From: Ligustrum vulgare
Taxonomy: Eukaryota; Streptophyta; Magnoliopsida; Lamiales; Oleaceae
Reading direction: 5' to 3'
Assembly: GCA_963555705.1 (NCBI GenBank)
Contig: OY743180.1
Coordinates: 38,658,129 to 38,722,128, forward strand
Length of the DNA stretch: 64,000 nt
The notes beneath the pieces were generated by a model. The model ran no database searches. It was not told the origin of the DNA and saw nothing but the letters and a program-made list of their open reading frames with translations. The translations under genes and the position numbers were made by a program. Shown piece after piece: positions 1 through 9,544 of this stretch (positions are counted from its first letter, which is position 1; each line of letters opens with the position of its first letter).

Positions 1-24
1 TGGTGGAGCTAATTATGGTATTTG

Positions 25-204
25 AATGATAATTAGTCTTGACTAATTATGATGTCTTTGAATGATAATTAGTCTTGACTAATTATGATGTCTTTGAATA
101 ATAATTAGTTTTGACTAATTATGATGTCTTTGAATGATAATTAGTCTTGACTAATTATGATGGCTTGGAATGATGATTAGTTTGACTAATCATGATGTTT
201 TGGT
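25..204 (+). repeat. Five-copy 36-bp tandem repeat in U3, each with an 18-bp palindrome
   Basis: The word AATTAGTCTTGACTAATT (8-bp arms around TT) starts at 31, 67, 103 and 139, with a degenerate 17-bp fifth copy at 175. The period is 36 bp. The same array is in the 3' LTR at about 1929-2107. It lies upstream of the TATA box, where retrotransposon enhancers usually sit. Confidence 0.9.
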
Positions 205-235
205 GTTAAGAGAATTTTTCATGTAGAATTCTCTC

Positions 236-243
236 TATAAATA
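236..243 (+). promoter_or_regulatory. LTR TATA box (copy at 2139-2146)
   Basis: TATAAATA lies in a purine-rich context about 30 bp downstream of the end of the 36-bp repeat array. Transcription would begin roughly 25-35 bp further on, near 265-275. The position fits the U3/R border of a short plant Copia LTR. Confidence 0.75.
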
Positions 244-650
244 GAGAAGGAATTCAAGGAAGAGATACACCACCACAAACATATTAGAGAGTGCTAATTA
301 GTGCCATATTGTGATCAAAGAGAGAAAATTGTGAGCCTAGCATATTGTGAAGTTTCTTGTAACTCTTTGTAGTGTAAGTCAAAGGGTAGAAATTATATGT
401 GGTAAAGCTCGTTTGTTGTATTTTCTCTGTGGTCTGTGGGATTGAGTTGGTGAGTGAAAGTCTATATATTTGTAACAATTTAATATATAGTGAAAAGCTT
501 TGGCGAGGGTCCGTGGACGTAGGCATTTTGCTGAACCACGTAAATTTCTGTGTTCGTATTTATTTTCTTGTTTGCTTATTTTATTTTGAACATCGAAAGA
601 TCCTGTGGGAAAAGTAAAGTGGGAATCGACGTGTCGAAATTCCCAACAAG

Positions 651-662
651 TGGTATCAGAGC
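651..662 (+). other. Primer binding site, initiator Met tRNA
   Basis: TGGTATCAGAGC lies 2 bp downstream of the 5' LTR end. It is the standard plant Copia primer site, complementary to the 3' end of initiator methionine tRNA. Confidence 0.95.
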
Positions 663-698
663 TACAAGTGGTTCAAATAATTTGAAGCAAAAGAAAAT

Positions 699-1478
699 AT
701 GTCTGTCAAGTACGATGTGGAGAAATTTGACGGGAGAATCAATTTTGGCTTGTGGCAAGTACAAGTCAAGGATGTCTTGATTCAGGCGGGTCTGCACAAA
801 GCTTTGAAGGGAAAACCAACTGAGAGTTCTGACAAAGAAATTGAATCCAGCAAGACTGATGAAGATTGGGAAGATTTGGATTTGAAAGCTGCTAGTACAA
901 TACGACTTTGTTTGGCCAAGAATGTTCTTGCAAATATTCATGGGATATCTGCTGCTAAGGAACTTTGGGAGAAACTGGAAGAGTTGTATCAAACGAAGAA
1001 CTTGTCAAATCGTTTGTATCTGAAGGAACAGTTTCATTCGTTGAGAATGAGCGCAGGTACAAAAATCTCTGACCATCTTAGTGTTCTTAACGGGATTGTT
1101 TCTGAACTGGAATCTATTGGAGTCAAAGTTGAAGATGAGGATAAAGCGTTGCGGCTCATCTGGTCTCTTCCATCCACGTTTGAGCACATCAAGCCGATTT
1201 TGATGTACGGGAAAGAAACGGTGGATTTTGCTGAAGTTACAAGTAAATTGATCTCTGAAGAGCGGCGATTAGGTGGAGACGATAATTCATCTAATAATAA
1301 TATGCTTGTTACTGAAAAGTGGAAGAGAGGGAACTCCATGAAGAAGAAGGTGACATGTTGGAACTGTGGTCAATCCGGGCACGTGAGAAGAAATTGTCCA
1401 AAAGGTGGAGCGGACTCGGCGAACTGCTCGAAGGACAATGCGACTCTCCTGGTGGAGGGTGGTGATGATGTACTCTGA
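699..1478 (+). CDS. gag: Copia-type Gag (UBN2-like) with CCHC zinc knuckle
   Basis: An intact frame of 259 residues begins at the first ATG after the primer site. The start MSVKYDVEKFDG with a following W-x-x-Q-V segment is the usual opening of plant Copia capsid proteins (UBN2/DUF4219 families). Near residues 222-235 there is a zinc knuckle CWNCGQSGHVRRNC (C-X2-C-X4-H-X4-C) that would bind RNA during packaging. The protein stops shortly after the knuckle, and nothing downstream up to the LTR codes for pol. The frame has no stop or shift, consistent with the youth of the element. It is most likely the packaging protein of a parasitic, non-autonomous element. Confidence 0.9.
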   Translation: MSVKYDVEKFDGRINFGLWQVQVKDVLIQAGLHKALKGKPTESSDKEIESSKTDEDWEDLDLKAASTIRLCLAKNVLANIHGISAAKELWEKLEELYQTKNLSNRLYLKEQFHSLRMSAGTKISDHLSVLNGIVSELESIGVKVEDEDKALRLIWSLPSTFEHIKPILMYGKETVDFAEVTSKLISEERRLGGDDNSSNNNMLVTEKWKRGNSMKKKVTCWNCGQSGHVRRNCPKGGADSANCSKDNATLLVEGGDDVL

Positions 1479-1823
1479 GTAAGATGGGACATCCTCATGG
1501 CATGATGCCAGTTGCCATGATAGAGGATGTGTTCTTACTGGCACGGGTACTGTGTTCGCATACAGCATTGGTTTGGTTTAGATGCAAGGTATGTGGTTTA
1601 ATTTATGTCAATGGCTGATGAACTTCCAAGGAGAACCAAACATGGGAGTTGCACCATAAATTTCAGCAATTTTGTTTCGACATGGGCCGATGAAATTCTC
1701 GGAGTTCGTTGATAATTCTGAGTGATTATACTCATATGGTGGAGTATGGGACTGTCAAAGTGGAAAAATGCTTGCCTGTTACCCAATATTTGAATTTGGT
1801 TTTGGCTTGGACGAATTTGTGTC

Positions 1824-1834
1824 AAGGTGGAGAT
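1824..1834 (+). other. Polypurine tract
   Basis: AAGGTGGAGAT lies directly before the TGTTGGG start of the 3' LTR, a typical Copia plus-strand primer. Confidence 0.85.
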
Positions 1835-2551
1835 TGTTGGGTATTTGACCCAAATTAATCAAGTGCCTAGTGAAACATAATGAGTGCCTAGTTGAAACAA
1901 AGGATGGTGGAGCTAATTATGGTATTTGAATGATAATTAGTCTTGACTAATTATGATGTCTTTGAATGATAATTAGTCTTGACTAATTATGATGTCTTTG
2001 AATAATAATTAGTTTTGACTAATTATGATGTCTTTGAATGATAATTAGTCTGACTAATTATGATGGCTTGAAATGATGATTAGTTTGACTAATCATGATG
2101 TTTTGGTGTTAAGAGAATTTTTCATGTAGAATTCTCTCTATAAATAGAGAAGGAATTCAAGGAAGAGATACACCACCACAAACATATTAGAGAGTGCTAA
2201 TTAGTGCCATATTGTGATCAAAGAGAGAAAATTGTGAGCCTAGCATATTGTGAAGTTTCTTGTAACTCTTTGTAGTGTAAGTCAAAGGGTAGAAATTATA
2301 TGTGGTAAAGCTCGTTTGTTGTATTTTCTCTGTGGTCTGTGGGATTGAGTTGGTGAGTGAAAGTCTATATATTTGTAACAATTTAATATATAGTGAAAAG
2401 CTTTGGCGAGGGTCCGTGGACGTAGGCATTTTGCTGAACCACGTAAATTTCTGTGTTCGTATTTATTTTCTTGTTTGCTTATTTTATTTTGAACATCGAA
2501 AGATCCTGTGGGAAAAGTAAAGTGGGAATCGACGTGTCGAAATTCCCAACA
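1835..2551 (+). repeat. 3' LTR (717 bp)
   Basis: It starts TGTTGGG and ends CCCAACA and is nearly identical to 1-648. Open frames seen in it on either strand are duplicated in the other LTR and show no protein character. The 3' target duplication would be the bases after 2551, but the 5' copy is outside the window. Confidence 0.95.
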
Positions 2552-2805
2552 AATTCAAAGGGGCGTAAAAAGCCAATTTGATGTGAAAATCTTTCTTCGA
2601 TTGAACTTCAAATTTTCTCATCAGCCCATTAAATATTTTAGTTTTAATTTACCTAATTAAAGTGATTAACAGTGTTGCAGGAATTTGGTCTCCAACCCAA
2701 TTTTAAAATGGCGTAAATGCCAATTTGGTGTGAAAATGATGCTCCAATAGAACTCCAATTTTTCACACCAAAATAGAGTAATTAACAGTGTTCACCATAT
2801 TAGTC

Positions 2806-2980
2806 GCCTCCGTTTGGTAACACTGTTTAATTTATAAACTGATTTATTTATGATTTTGATCTAAAAAGTAGTGATTAAAAATCGGAGAGAAAAAATGTTT
2901 GTGATTAAAAAGTGATTTGAGAAATTATGTAATTTATAAACTTGTTTATAAATTAAAATTTGGCTTTTACCAAACACAAG
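2806..2980 (+). mobile_element. MITE, GCCTCYGTTTGGTAA family, copy A
   Basis: It begins GCCTCCGTTTGGTAA and ends with the inverted TTACCAAACA. The interior has paired segments like TTTATAAACTGATTTAT and AATTTATAAACTTG around a core with GATTAAAAAGTGATTTGAGAAATT. The same layout recurs more than ten times in this window, mostly around the ANT gene. It has no coding capacity. Confidence 0.8.
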
Positions 2981-3263
2981 CTTATGAACAACAGTGGCGC
3001 CACTATTCTTTTTGTGTAATATATAAAATTTTCATATTTCCTATTTTTTCTTTATTTTATAAATTAATTTTTTTTTTAATTCTTATAATTGTAATAGATA
3101 TTATATATTAGTTAATGACATTTGTACCCATGCGATCCTGATATTATTACTTTGTATATCACTAATTTTTCCCTATATATATATGAGGCTCCAACTCTTA
3201 GTAAATCACAAGTTTATTTGTGTCTTTATTATCCTCTCTTTTCTCTCTAATTTATAAATGTTA

Positions 3264-3995
3264 GAGCATCTCCAATGTACTTTGTCAATTGGAACTGACG
3301 TGACATTGAAATAGACGGAGGTCAAGAGAAGGTGGATAAATTGATAGAGTCAACTAAAATCTGCTCTCCAATGCTGAGGTTGACTTTTCAAAAATATTGA
3401 TTACGTAATATTTTTCTCAATTTTAAATTAATAACTGATTTAAACAATTGTCTAACGTATTCCTATCCCAACTAATTTTTTATACCGACATTTCCTCCAA
3501 TTGGAAAGTCGTAGGTGAGCTGTTATTTTATTTTTTATTTTTTTTAGAATTCGTTGGTGATATTTTACATGCATACATTTCATCCATTTTTTTAATGGGT
3601 ATAAATAGAGGACCAGATGAATGAATGTAGTTTTAATTTTCTATATATGCATAGACTTGAATTTGTTTGATTGTTTAGTTATGAGATGTGATAAAATGTA
3701 CGTGAAATAAATTATTTGACTGAATTCTTGGATAATTGAATTAATTGTGCATAATCGTCCACCCTTTATTTATTATTAAAATAATTATTAAATAAAAATG
3801 AGTGCTGACTCATCAGGTAAGACAGAACGTCAATTTGTAGACGGAACACTTGATATTGTCAATTTTTTTCCAGCCACGTCAGCTTGACATTGTAATTGAT
3901 GGAGTGCATCGGAGAGATATTTTTAACTAATTCAATCTATTTGTTGATTTATCACTTCTTTTTTTTCAATTAACTAAGTACAATGGAGTTGCTCT
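3264..3995. mobile_element. TIR element (AGAGCATCTCCAATG type), about 730 bp
   Basis: The left end TTAGAGCATCTCCAATGTAC and the reverse complement of the right end agree at 17 of 20 positions. The arms continue with partly inverted segments (GACATTG near both ends). No transposase is visible, so it is non-autonomous. The GAGCATCTCCAA-type terminus is common in plant MITEs; I do not assign a superfamily. Confidence 0.7.
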
Positions 3996-3997
3996 TA

Positions 3998-4886
3998 TCA
4001 GACACGATTCTCTTAAAATATTGGTTGGAAGGTAATATTTTTTATAATCATAATCACCAGCCATTTGTACCAAAATTATTTTCGAATATGCCAAATTTGA
4101 AATCAGTTCAATTCAGAATCTCAGATATTTGCTTTTTAATTCGGAAACTGAAACCTTCCAAATTTGAATCTGCCAACTTTTGGATTTGCCGAATTTGAAT
4201 CTGTTGGCTTTTGAATTCAATTTGATTAGTTTCTAGTCAATTCAATCAAATAAGTTTCTAGCTCTGAAATACTCTCCCCAAAAAAATCATAGGATAAAAA
4301 ACAAATAAAGTAAGAAAGTTATCGATAGTACTTAGTTGTGAGCATTAGCAAAATGCCTTTCTTAACAATAAAGGAAAAGCAAGGTGCCCCTTCATATAAA
4401 TTGAAAATAAAAGTGTAAAATTGGAAATAAAAGCAGTAATTTTTTTTTTGTATTTTTGCAATTAAAAAATTAAATTTTAATTGTAATTTTTAGCGGGGTG
4501 GCGGTTTGAAACGGGTTTTGAAAAATGAAACCTAAACAAAACCATTTGAAAGCGGTTCGGTTTGGGTCAAAACCGAAACGTTGACGGGTCCGCGTGGATC
4601 CGAACCAACGGTTTCGAAATTGCGGTTTGATATCGGTTTGGCGGTTTGACGGTTTTGTTGTACAGCCCTAAGCAACAATGTTGGCTGAGATAGGAAAAGC
4701 TAAAATGGGTAAACTGCGAAAGAAGTTGTTGTAAGAAGGAGACGATAAAGAAGAAGAGGGGGGCGAATTGAAGTCGATACAAATTATATTCATATTTTCA
4801 CTAGTCCAAAATTTACATCAACAGTAGGTATAATAATGAAGTAATTTGTGATGTGATACCTATACATGTTGGAAATATATTCTTGG
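3998..4886. other. Intergenic, AT-rich; repeat-like 4.49-4.67 kb
   Basis: No gene is seen. The part 4490-4672 contains repeated GCGGTTTG/AAACCG words and ends TACAGCCCTAA, which resembles the end of a hAT-type MITE, but no matching left terminus was found. The short frames here (3983-4198, 4567-4782) show no protein character. Confidence 0.4.
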
Positions 4887-4891
4887 GGAGG

Positions 4892-6510
4892 TGATAAGTG
4901 TTTTATTAGTATGTATTTAATTCACTTATTATCCTATTTTGTTATTAGTTTGATCCTATTGAAGTATCGTTTAATGCGTTTTCATTTATTGTGTTATACA
5001 GGATCGCAAAGAACGAAAAGAAAGGAAATATGACCAACGAAATACAAAAAAATCAAGAAGTGAGGTTCAAGGGCATATTCAAAGAGCTCCAAATCAATAA
5101 TGGCATGTGGGAAGAAGATTAGATGCAAAAATTATGGTCAAAGAAGGTTTGGAATGAAGTTGGAAATCAAAAACTCGCAAGGATTGTGATCATGAATTTT
5201 AGTCATACATTGAAGCTCAATTTTTTCATATAATACTTTCGAATTTGGGAAGAGCTATTTCAAAAATAATTTTAGATATTTGAGTTTTCTTTCCAACGCA
5301 ATTTGAATCACCACAATCGGACTTTGGGAGAGAAAGTTATGACCAAAACATCGAGTACAGGCGCTTCTCGGCAGAAATACACTTACGGCCGTAAATTATA
5401 AAGTTACGGCCGTAACGTCCAAATTCCAAAAATTTTCAGTAGCTAACTTACGGCCGTGATAAGGAAAGTTACGGCCGTAACTTTCTCTCCAAGGAATTTC
5501 CTTATCTGATTCAAGGTCTATCTTTGGTACTTTGGGGTAAAGCTAGGGCACGATTTTGGGAGTATTAAATGAGCAAAATCATCACAAAAAGGAGGCTGGA
5601 CATTGAGGAAAATTGAGAGAAAAATATAGAGCATTCTTGGAAGATTTTCAAGCCAAGAATATCAACAACAACGGAATTCATAAAGCAACTTGAAGAATCT
5701 ACCACAAGCATGCTAGGCTAAATTTCATATCTTGTTCAAAGGGGAAGTTGTGTTAACTCAATTATGTTATTTCCTTTTCCTACAAATTAGTAGCGTGAAT
5801 TTATTCCTTTATTTCAATTGTGGGATTATTATGTTTTGAATGTTCAATTGAGTTTATTTGATTAATAGTTTAATTTGGCCAATTGAATTATTGATCTTTG
5901 GATTCATGAATATTCTATGTTTATATTATTGATCCGTAATTGTCATTGAATCTTTACTTTAGTAGCAAATAAATCTCGTGCAGGTTTAGTAATAATTCAA
6001 CTTGGATTGATTAATTCGAGCTTGTGAAATTAAAGATCCAATTCAATCTATTCTTCTAAATTTTCATACTAGTCGTGCATTAAATCCTAAGAGCTTGTTT
6101 AGGATTGTCCGTGGCTAGAATTGGTTCGAAGAACTTGTTTTGAATCAATATACATAAGGAATAATTTAGATAATCAGAGCTTGTTGATTATTTATTATTG
6201 ATAATTGAATAGGGATATAAACACGTTACAAGGAAAAGTATAACATTAATTGGGGGCACAACCGAACCCGAGAACAAGATTTCTTCTTATATTATTTCTC
6301 TAGTCATATTTAATTGTTTATTTTTATGCATATTTTTTTATTCAAGCAATTTCAAACAATAAACCCCCACATTCCATTCTAATTTATCTAACAACTAAAA
6401 TTAGTTTCCGTTCCTCGTGGGATCGACCCTTACTCTCACTACTACATTATTAATTAATATTTAGCGAGTAAGGAATTATTTATTATTTTGGTGCATTGCG
6501 ACATGCATCA
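4892..6510 (+). mobile_element. Solo LTR, Athila-like, 1619 bp
   Basis: It begins TGATAAGTG and ends GCATCA and is flanked by the 5-bp direct repeat GGAGG (4887-4891 and 6511-6515), so it is a complete LTR left by recombination. The 3' part has the CCTCGTGGGATCGACC and TTTGGTGCATTGCGAC segments typical of plant Athila-type LTRs, and it matches in layout the inverted LTR of the Athila element at 51.3-52.8 kb. It carries four TTACGGCCGTAA-type palindromes at 5383-5480. Confidence 0.9.
5383..5480. repeat. Ordered array of four TTACGGCCGTAA palindromes
   Basis: Sites start at 5383, 5404, 5448 and 5469. The two pairs are each spaced 21 bp, and the second pair begins 65 bp after the first. Three sites are perfect 12-bp palindromes; the one at 5448 has one change. 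The spacers are 9, 32 and 9 bp. Confidence 0.95.
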
Positions 6511-6515
6511 GGAGG

Positions 6516-7310
6516 CCTTGGAAATGTTATAGGGCTGTGGTAGGTGATGGATTTTTAAATCGTTACAAGTTTGTGAAGAATGAGAAAAATTTTATTCTTG
6601 TTCCATTGTCACCAATGCATGCCCCATGAAGATAACTTAAAGCTGAATAGGGAGTTTGAGGGAAAAAAATAAGAGAGTTGAGGTCACCACCCCAGAAAAA
6701 AGAAGAGGTAGAGAAAATTGGAAAAAAAAAAAAAGAGTGGGTCCAAACATCAGAAAAATGAGAGAATGTGTTCAGAGAGAAAAAGATAAGAGAGACCAAG
6801 GCTCAAGGACAACTTCGGTGGCTACAAGGAACAAGCAAGAAGTATAAAAGAAGGTTCAAAGCTAGTACAAATGGGTGGAAGCTAAAATTCAAGTCGAAGG
6901 ACGAAAGTGGACGAAGTGGGCGAAAAAACCCCCAATTGATCACTTGGAGGGACAAAAGAGGCAATCGATTGGGACAATTGAACCAATTTTTGTGCACTTT
7001 TTAATTACGTTTTAATTAATTATTAATTCCATTTGAACTACATTGCGGTTAGGTTATATTTTATTTTCCGTCGTTCCAACATATTTAAGTTTCATTGTAA
7101 AACAATTAGACGTTTGATTATTTTTAAATATGATTTCGAATAAAAAAGGGTTAGGATTCCTTTTTTTATTATTATTGTTCTTCATTGAAATTTTTAAGAA
7201 CTTATCAAAAGATTAAAACAACATTTGTGGCATTCAAAGATCATATCGTCTGTTGTTATCGGAATTTAGAACTTTTCAGCATTTTCAATTAATTCCGCAA
7301 GTGTGTCATG
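6516..7310. other. Decayed LTR-like sequence, no gene
   Basis: The segment 7020-7310 keeps an order of short matches (CTTATCAAAAGATT, then TTTGTGGCATTCA) that also occurs in the U5 region of the LTRs at 40.35 kb and 59.27 kb, so it is probably an old relative. The upstream part is purine-rich, with open frames 6563-7004 that show no protein family character. Confidence 0.4.
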
Positions 7311-7543
7311 TTCCCTAAAAGGAATCAAATAGATAAGGTAACAAGAAACAAGGTAGTGTCACAAAGATCATACGGTGTGACAAAATCACAGTATAAACAC
7401 ATAGATTGCAAGAATAAGTTGTGAAAAATGATAAAAGTAGGCACCTTGAATACAAGATGATATACAAAAATCTCAAATATGAATATATGTATTTACACAA
7501 TTATTCACATGCAAAATATTTCCAAGAAAGTACTAAGTTTAAT

Positions 7544-9110
7544 TGTTGCGTTTTTTCCTACCGCAAATGTACGGATCACATAAGTAATAAAGTAAATAAT
7601 TAGTCTGTTTATCATTCCCAGAGGATTGAGATAAATTATATTCTAGATTACTACTCTTAATCGAACTGAGAAAATTCAATTTTTGTTGAGAATTTATATC
7701 AAAATTAACAATTAAAAAATAGAAATTTAAAAGAAGTGATTGTGTTTTGTTTGTCTAAAACTAATATTGCAATTATGATAAATTATTTGTAAATATATGA
7801 GGGAATGCAATGGAATTTGAATCCACCTAATCATATCTATTTCAATTCTCAATTATGTAATTTAGCTAATTCATGCGTGCATGACAATCTATAAACTAAT
7901 ATATTTAATCCTCTTTTCCAAAGGAAATTAAATCTACCACAAATATGATCTGAATATATTCCTAATCCAAATGCAAATGTTCATGATGCATTAAATTATA
8001 TGATTATCAAAACAGATTGCATATGTCATATTGTTATTTCTAACATATAGTGTTCACGTATTTATCTTACCGTGTTCTATTTTGACTTTTTTAAGACTAC
8101 AACAAGTAACTAATTATTTAATTGGTGATCAAATAATACAATGGGAATGCAACATAAATCAAGAACCGCAAGAACATACTAAATTATAGAATCTTGAATT
8201 AAAATAAATAAAATATAGGGTTCATTTAATTCAATAATAAGAGAAATCTTGCCTAACATCATGAGATGTAAATTACACAAAAAAATTTGGAAAAAAATCA
8301 CCCTGAATTTGGAACAATGGAAGGAATTAATTGGATCAATTTTTTTTCTTGAATCTTCAACCCGAATTTTGAATATTTAATTCTTTATGCGTTCTTGAAT
8401 TTCTTGGCCAAAATCTCTCTATAAATTTTTCCTCCCTTTTGATATGATATTCAGCTTCCTTAATGTATTCTTCTATATTATATTTGTAGGAGTAGATGGT
8501 TGAAAATCACGTTCAAATTGATTCCCAAATGAATTCTTATCAAATCAGGAAAAGATACCTTCGCGTGCATGTTTTTATATCTACAGAACATTGGTATTTT
8601 TATCATAACTTTCTATTCTGATATCTGATTGAAGCGATTAAAAGTGACTTGGAAAGTTAACTTATAGATTTACAACTCATCCTGAAACACAATTTTTCCA
8701 ATTATAACTTTTACTATCCCAAAAATAGGTATCAAAGTTCGACTAAAAATATGGCCAAAATCTTGCGTGGTTGAAATAAATTTATGGTAATATTCTTATT
8801 TATTACTTTCCTTTTTGACTTATAATTGCATCCAATTGACTCCTAGAAATCTTCAAAGTATCGTCTTGTGATCCGAATAAATCATTGGATATTTGCAATT
8901 TGGCCCTCAAACTTTGTACTTCCTCATTTTTATACGATTTACGTCCATTTTCTTCGATTAGCATCTAAATGCATCCAAAATTGAATTTTTCTAAAAAAAA
9001 ACCAAAATCAATACATAATTTAGCAATATTACATCTTAAAACACTTACAATTTCCCAAATTTAAGGCCAAGATAAGTACGAAAAACGTAATTATCAGTAA
9101 TTTACAATAT
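7544..9110 (-). mobile_element. Decayed Athila-like LTR, probably solo
   Basis: The beginning (ACCGCAAATGTACG, then CATTCCCAGAGGATTG) aligns by eye with ACCGCAAGTGCACGAG and GATCCCACAAGGATTG at the start of the Athila LTRs at 51.28 and 61.02 kb. The rest is AT-rich and noncoding. Borders are approximate: the left end looks like TGTTGCG, and the right end was not fixed. I see no GC-rich palindrome array in it. Confidence 0.5.
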
Positions 9111-9159
9111 AATGAACGTTAAACCATAGTTTAATAGAGCTAAGATTTTATGACATAAA

Positions 9160-9333
9160 GCCCCGTTTGAGCCCCATTATTTGATAAATAATGTGGTTTT
9201 AAATAGAATTCTTTGGAGAATATGTGGTTAAAATTTATTTGAAAAGTCAAATATTGTGGACTTAACTAAAATGAATGGTTGAAATTGGGTGTTTAAAAAC
9301 TTGATTTTCAAATAATGGAGCTCAAACAGGGGC
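9160..9333. mobile_element. MITE with 25-bp terminal inverted repeats (GCCCC-GTTTGAGC)
   Basis: The left end GCCCCGTTTGAGCCCCATTA and the inverted right end GCCCCTGTTTGAGCTCCATT match apart from one gap and one substitution, and continue as TTTGA in both. Length is 174 bp, with no open frame. A looser relative is in ANT intron 2 at 21.27-21.45 kb. Confidence 0.85.
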
Positions 9334-9456
9334 AAAATTTGATAAAAATATAAATTATTCTAACCTCAATAAATAGTTTTCACAAGTTTCACAAGATTCC
9401 AAGAAACTCAATAAAATGTTTAGAAAAATGCAAGGGTTTTAAAAAAAAAATTAGAA

Positions 9457-9544
9457 GCTCTGATACCATGTTTCGTCCCAGGCCCGGAACAATCAAAATA
9501 CACAAGAACGTAGATGAAAAATGCAAAGAATACAATAATTTTTT
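9457..9544 (-). mobile_element. Copia LTR fragment with Met-tRNA primer site, split by the 9.5-kb element
   Basis: Read on the minus strand, TGGTATCAGAGC (9457-9468) is a Met-tRNA primer site, and directly next to it an LTR end TGTTTCGTCCCAGG begins on the plus strand at 9469. The LTR is interrupted at 9544 by the long-LTR element and seems to continue from 17308. Its far end was not identified. Confidence 0.55.

Larger units (their letters stand above)
1..648 (+). repeat. 5' LTR (truncated by window start)
   Basis: It matches 1905-2551 almost base for base and ends in CCCAACA, the inverted partner of the TGTTGGG that opens the 3' LTR. The first 70 bp of the LTR lie outside the window. It holds a palindromic tandem repeat, then a TATA box, then the presumed transcript start. 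Confidence 0.95.
1..2551 (+). mobile_element. Young non-autonomous gag-only Copia-like LTR retrotransposon (5' end cut by window)
   Basis: Two direct LTRs (1-648, whose start is outside the window, and 1835-2551) flank a 1.19-kb interior holding a Met-tRNA primer site, one intact gag frame and a polypurine tract. There is no protease, integrase or reverse transcriptase. By eye the overlapping LTR parts differ by only one substitution and one 1-bp indel, so the insertion is recent. Gag-only elements of this kind are known in plants as TR-GAG elements. Mobilisation would need enzymes from an autonomous Copia relative; that is inference. Confidence 0.9.

Noticed and set aside
284..617. Open frames on both strands, repeated at 2187-2520
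   Set aside because: They lie in the LTRs of the Copia-like element, overlap each other on opposite strands, and downstream of the TATA box there is no protein family character.
6563..7004. Overlapping frames on both strands
   Set aside because: Purine-rich text gives Lys/Arg/Glu-rich or Phe/Ser-rich translations; no family match and decayed LTR text follows.
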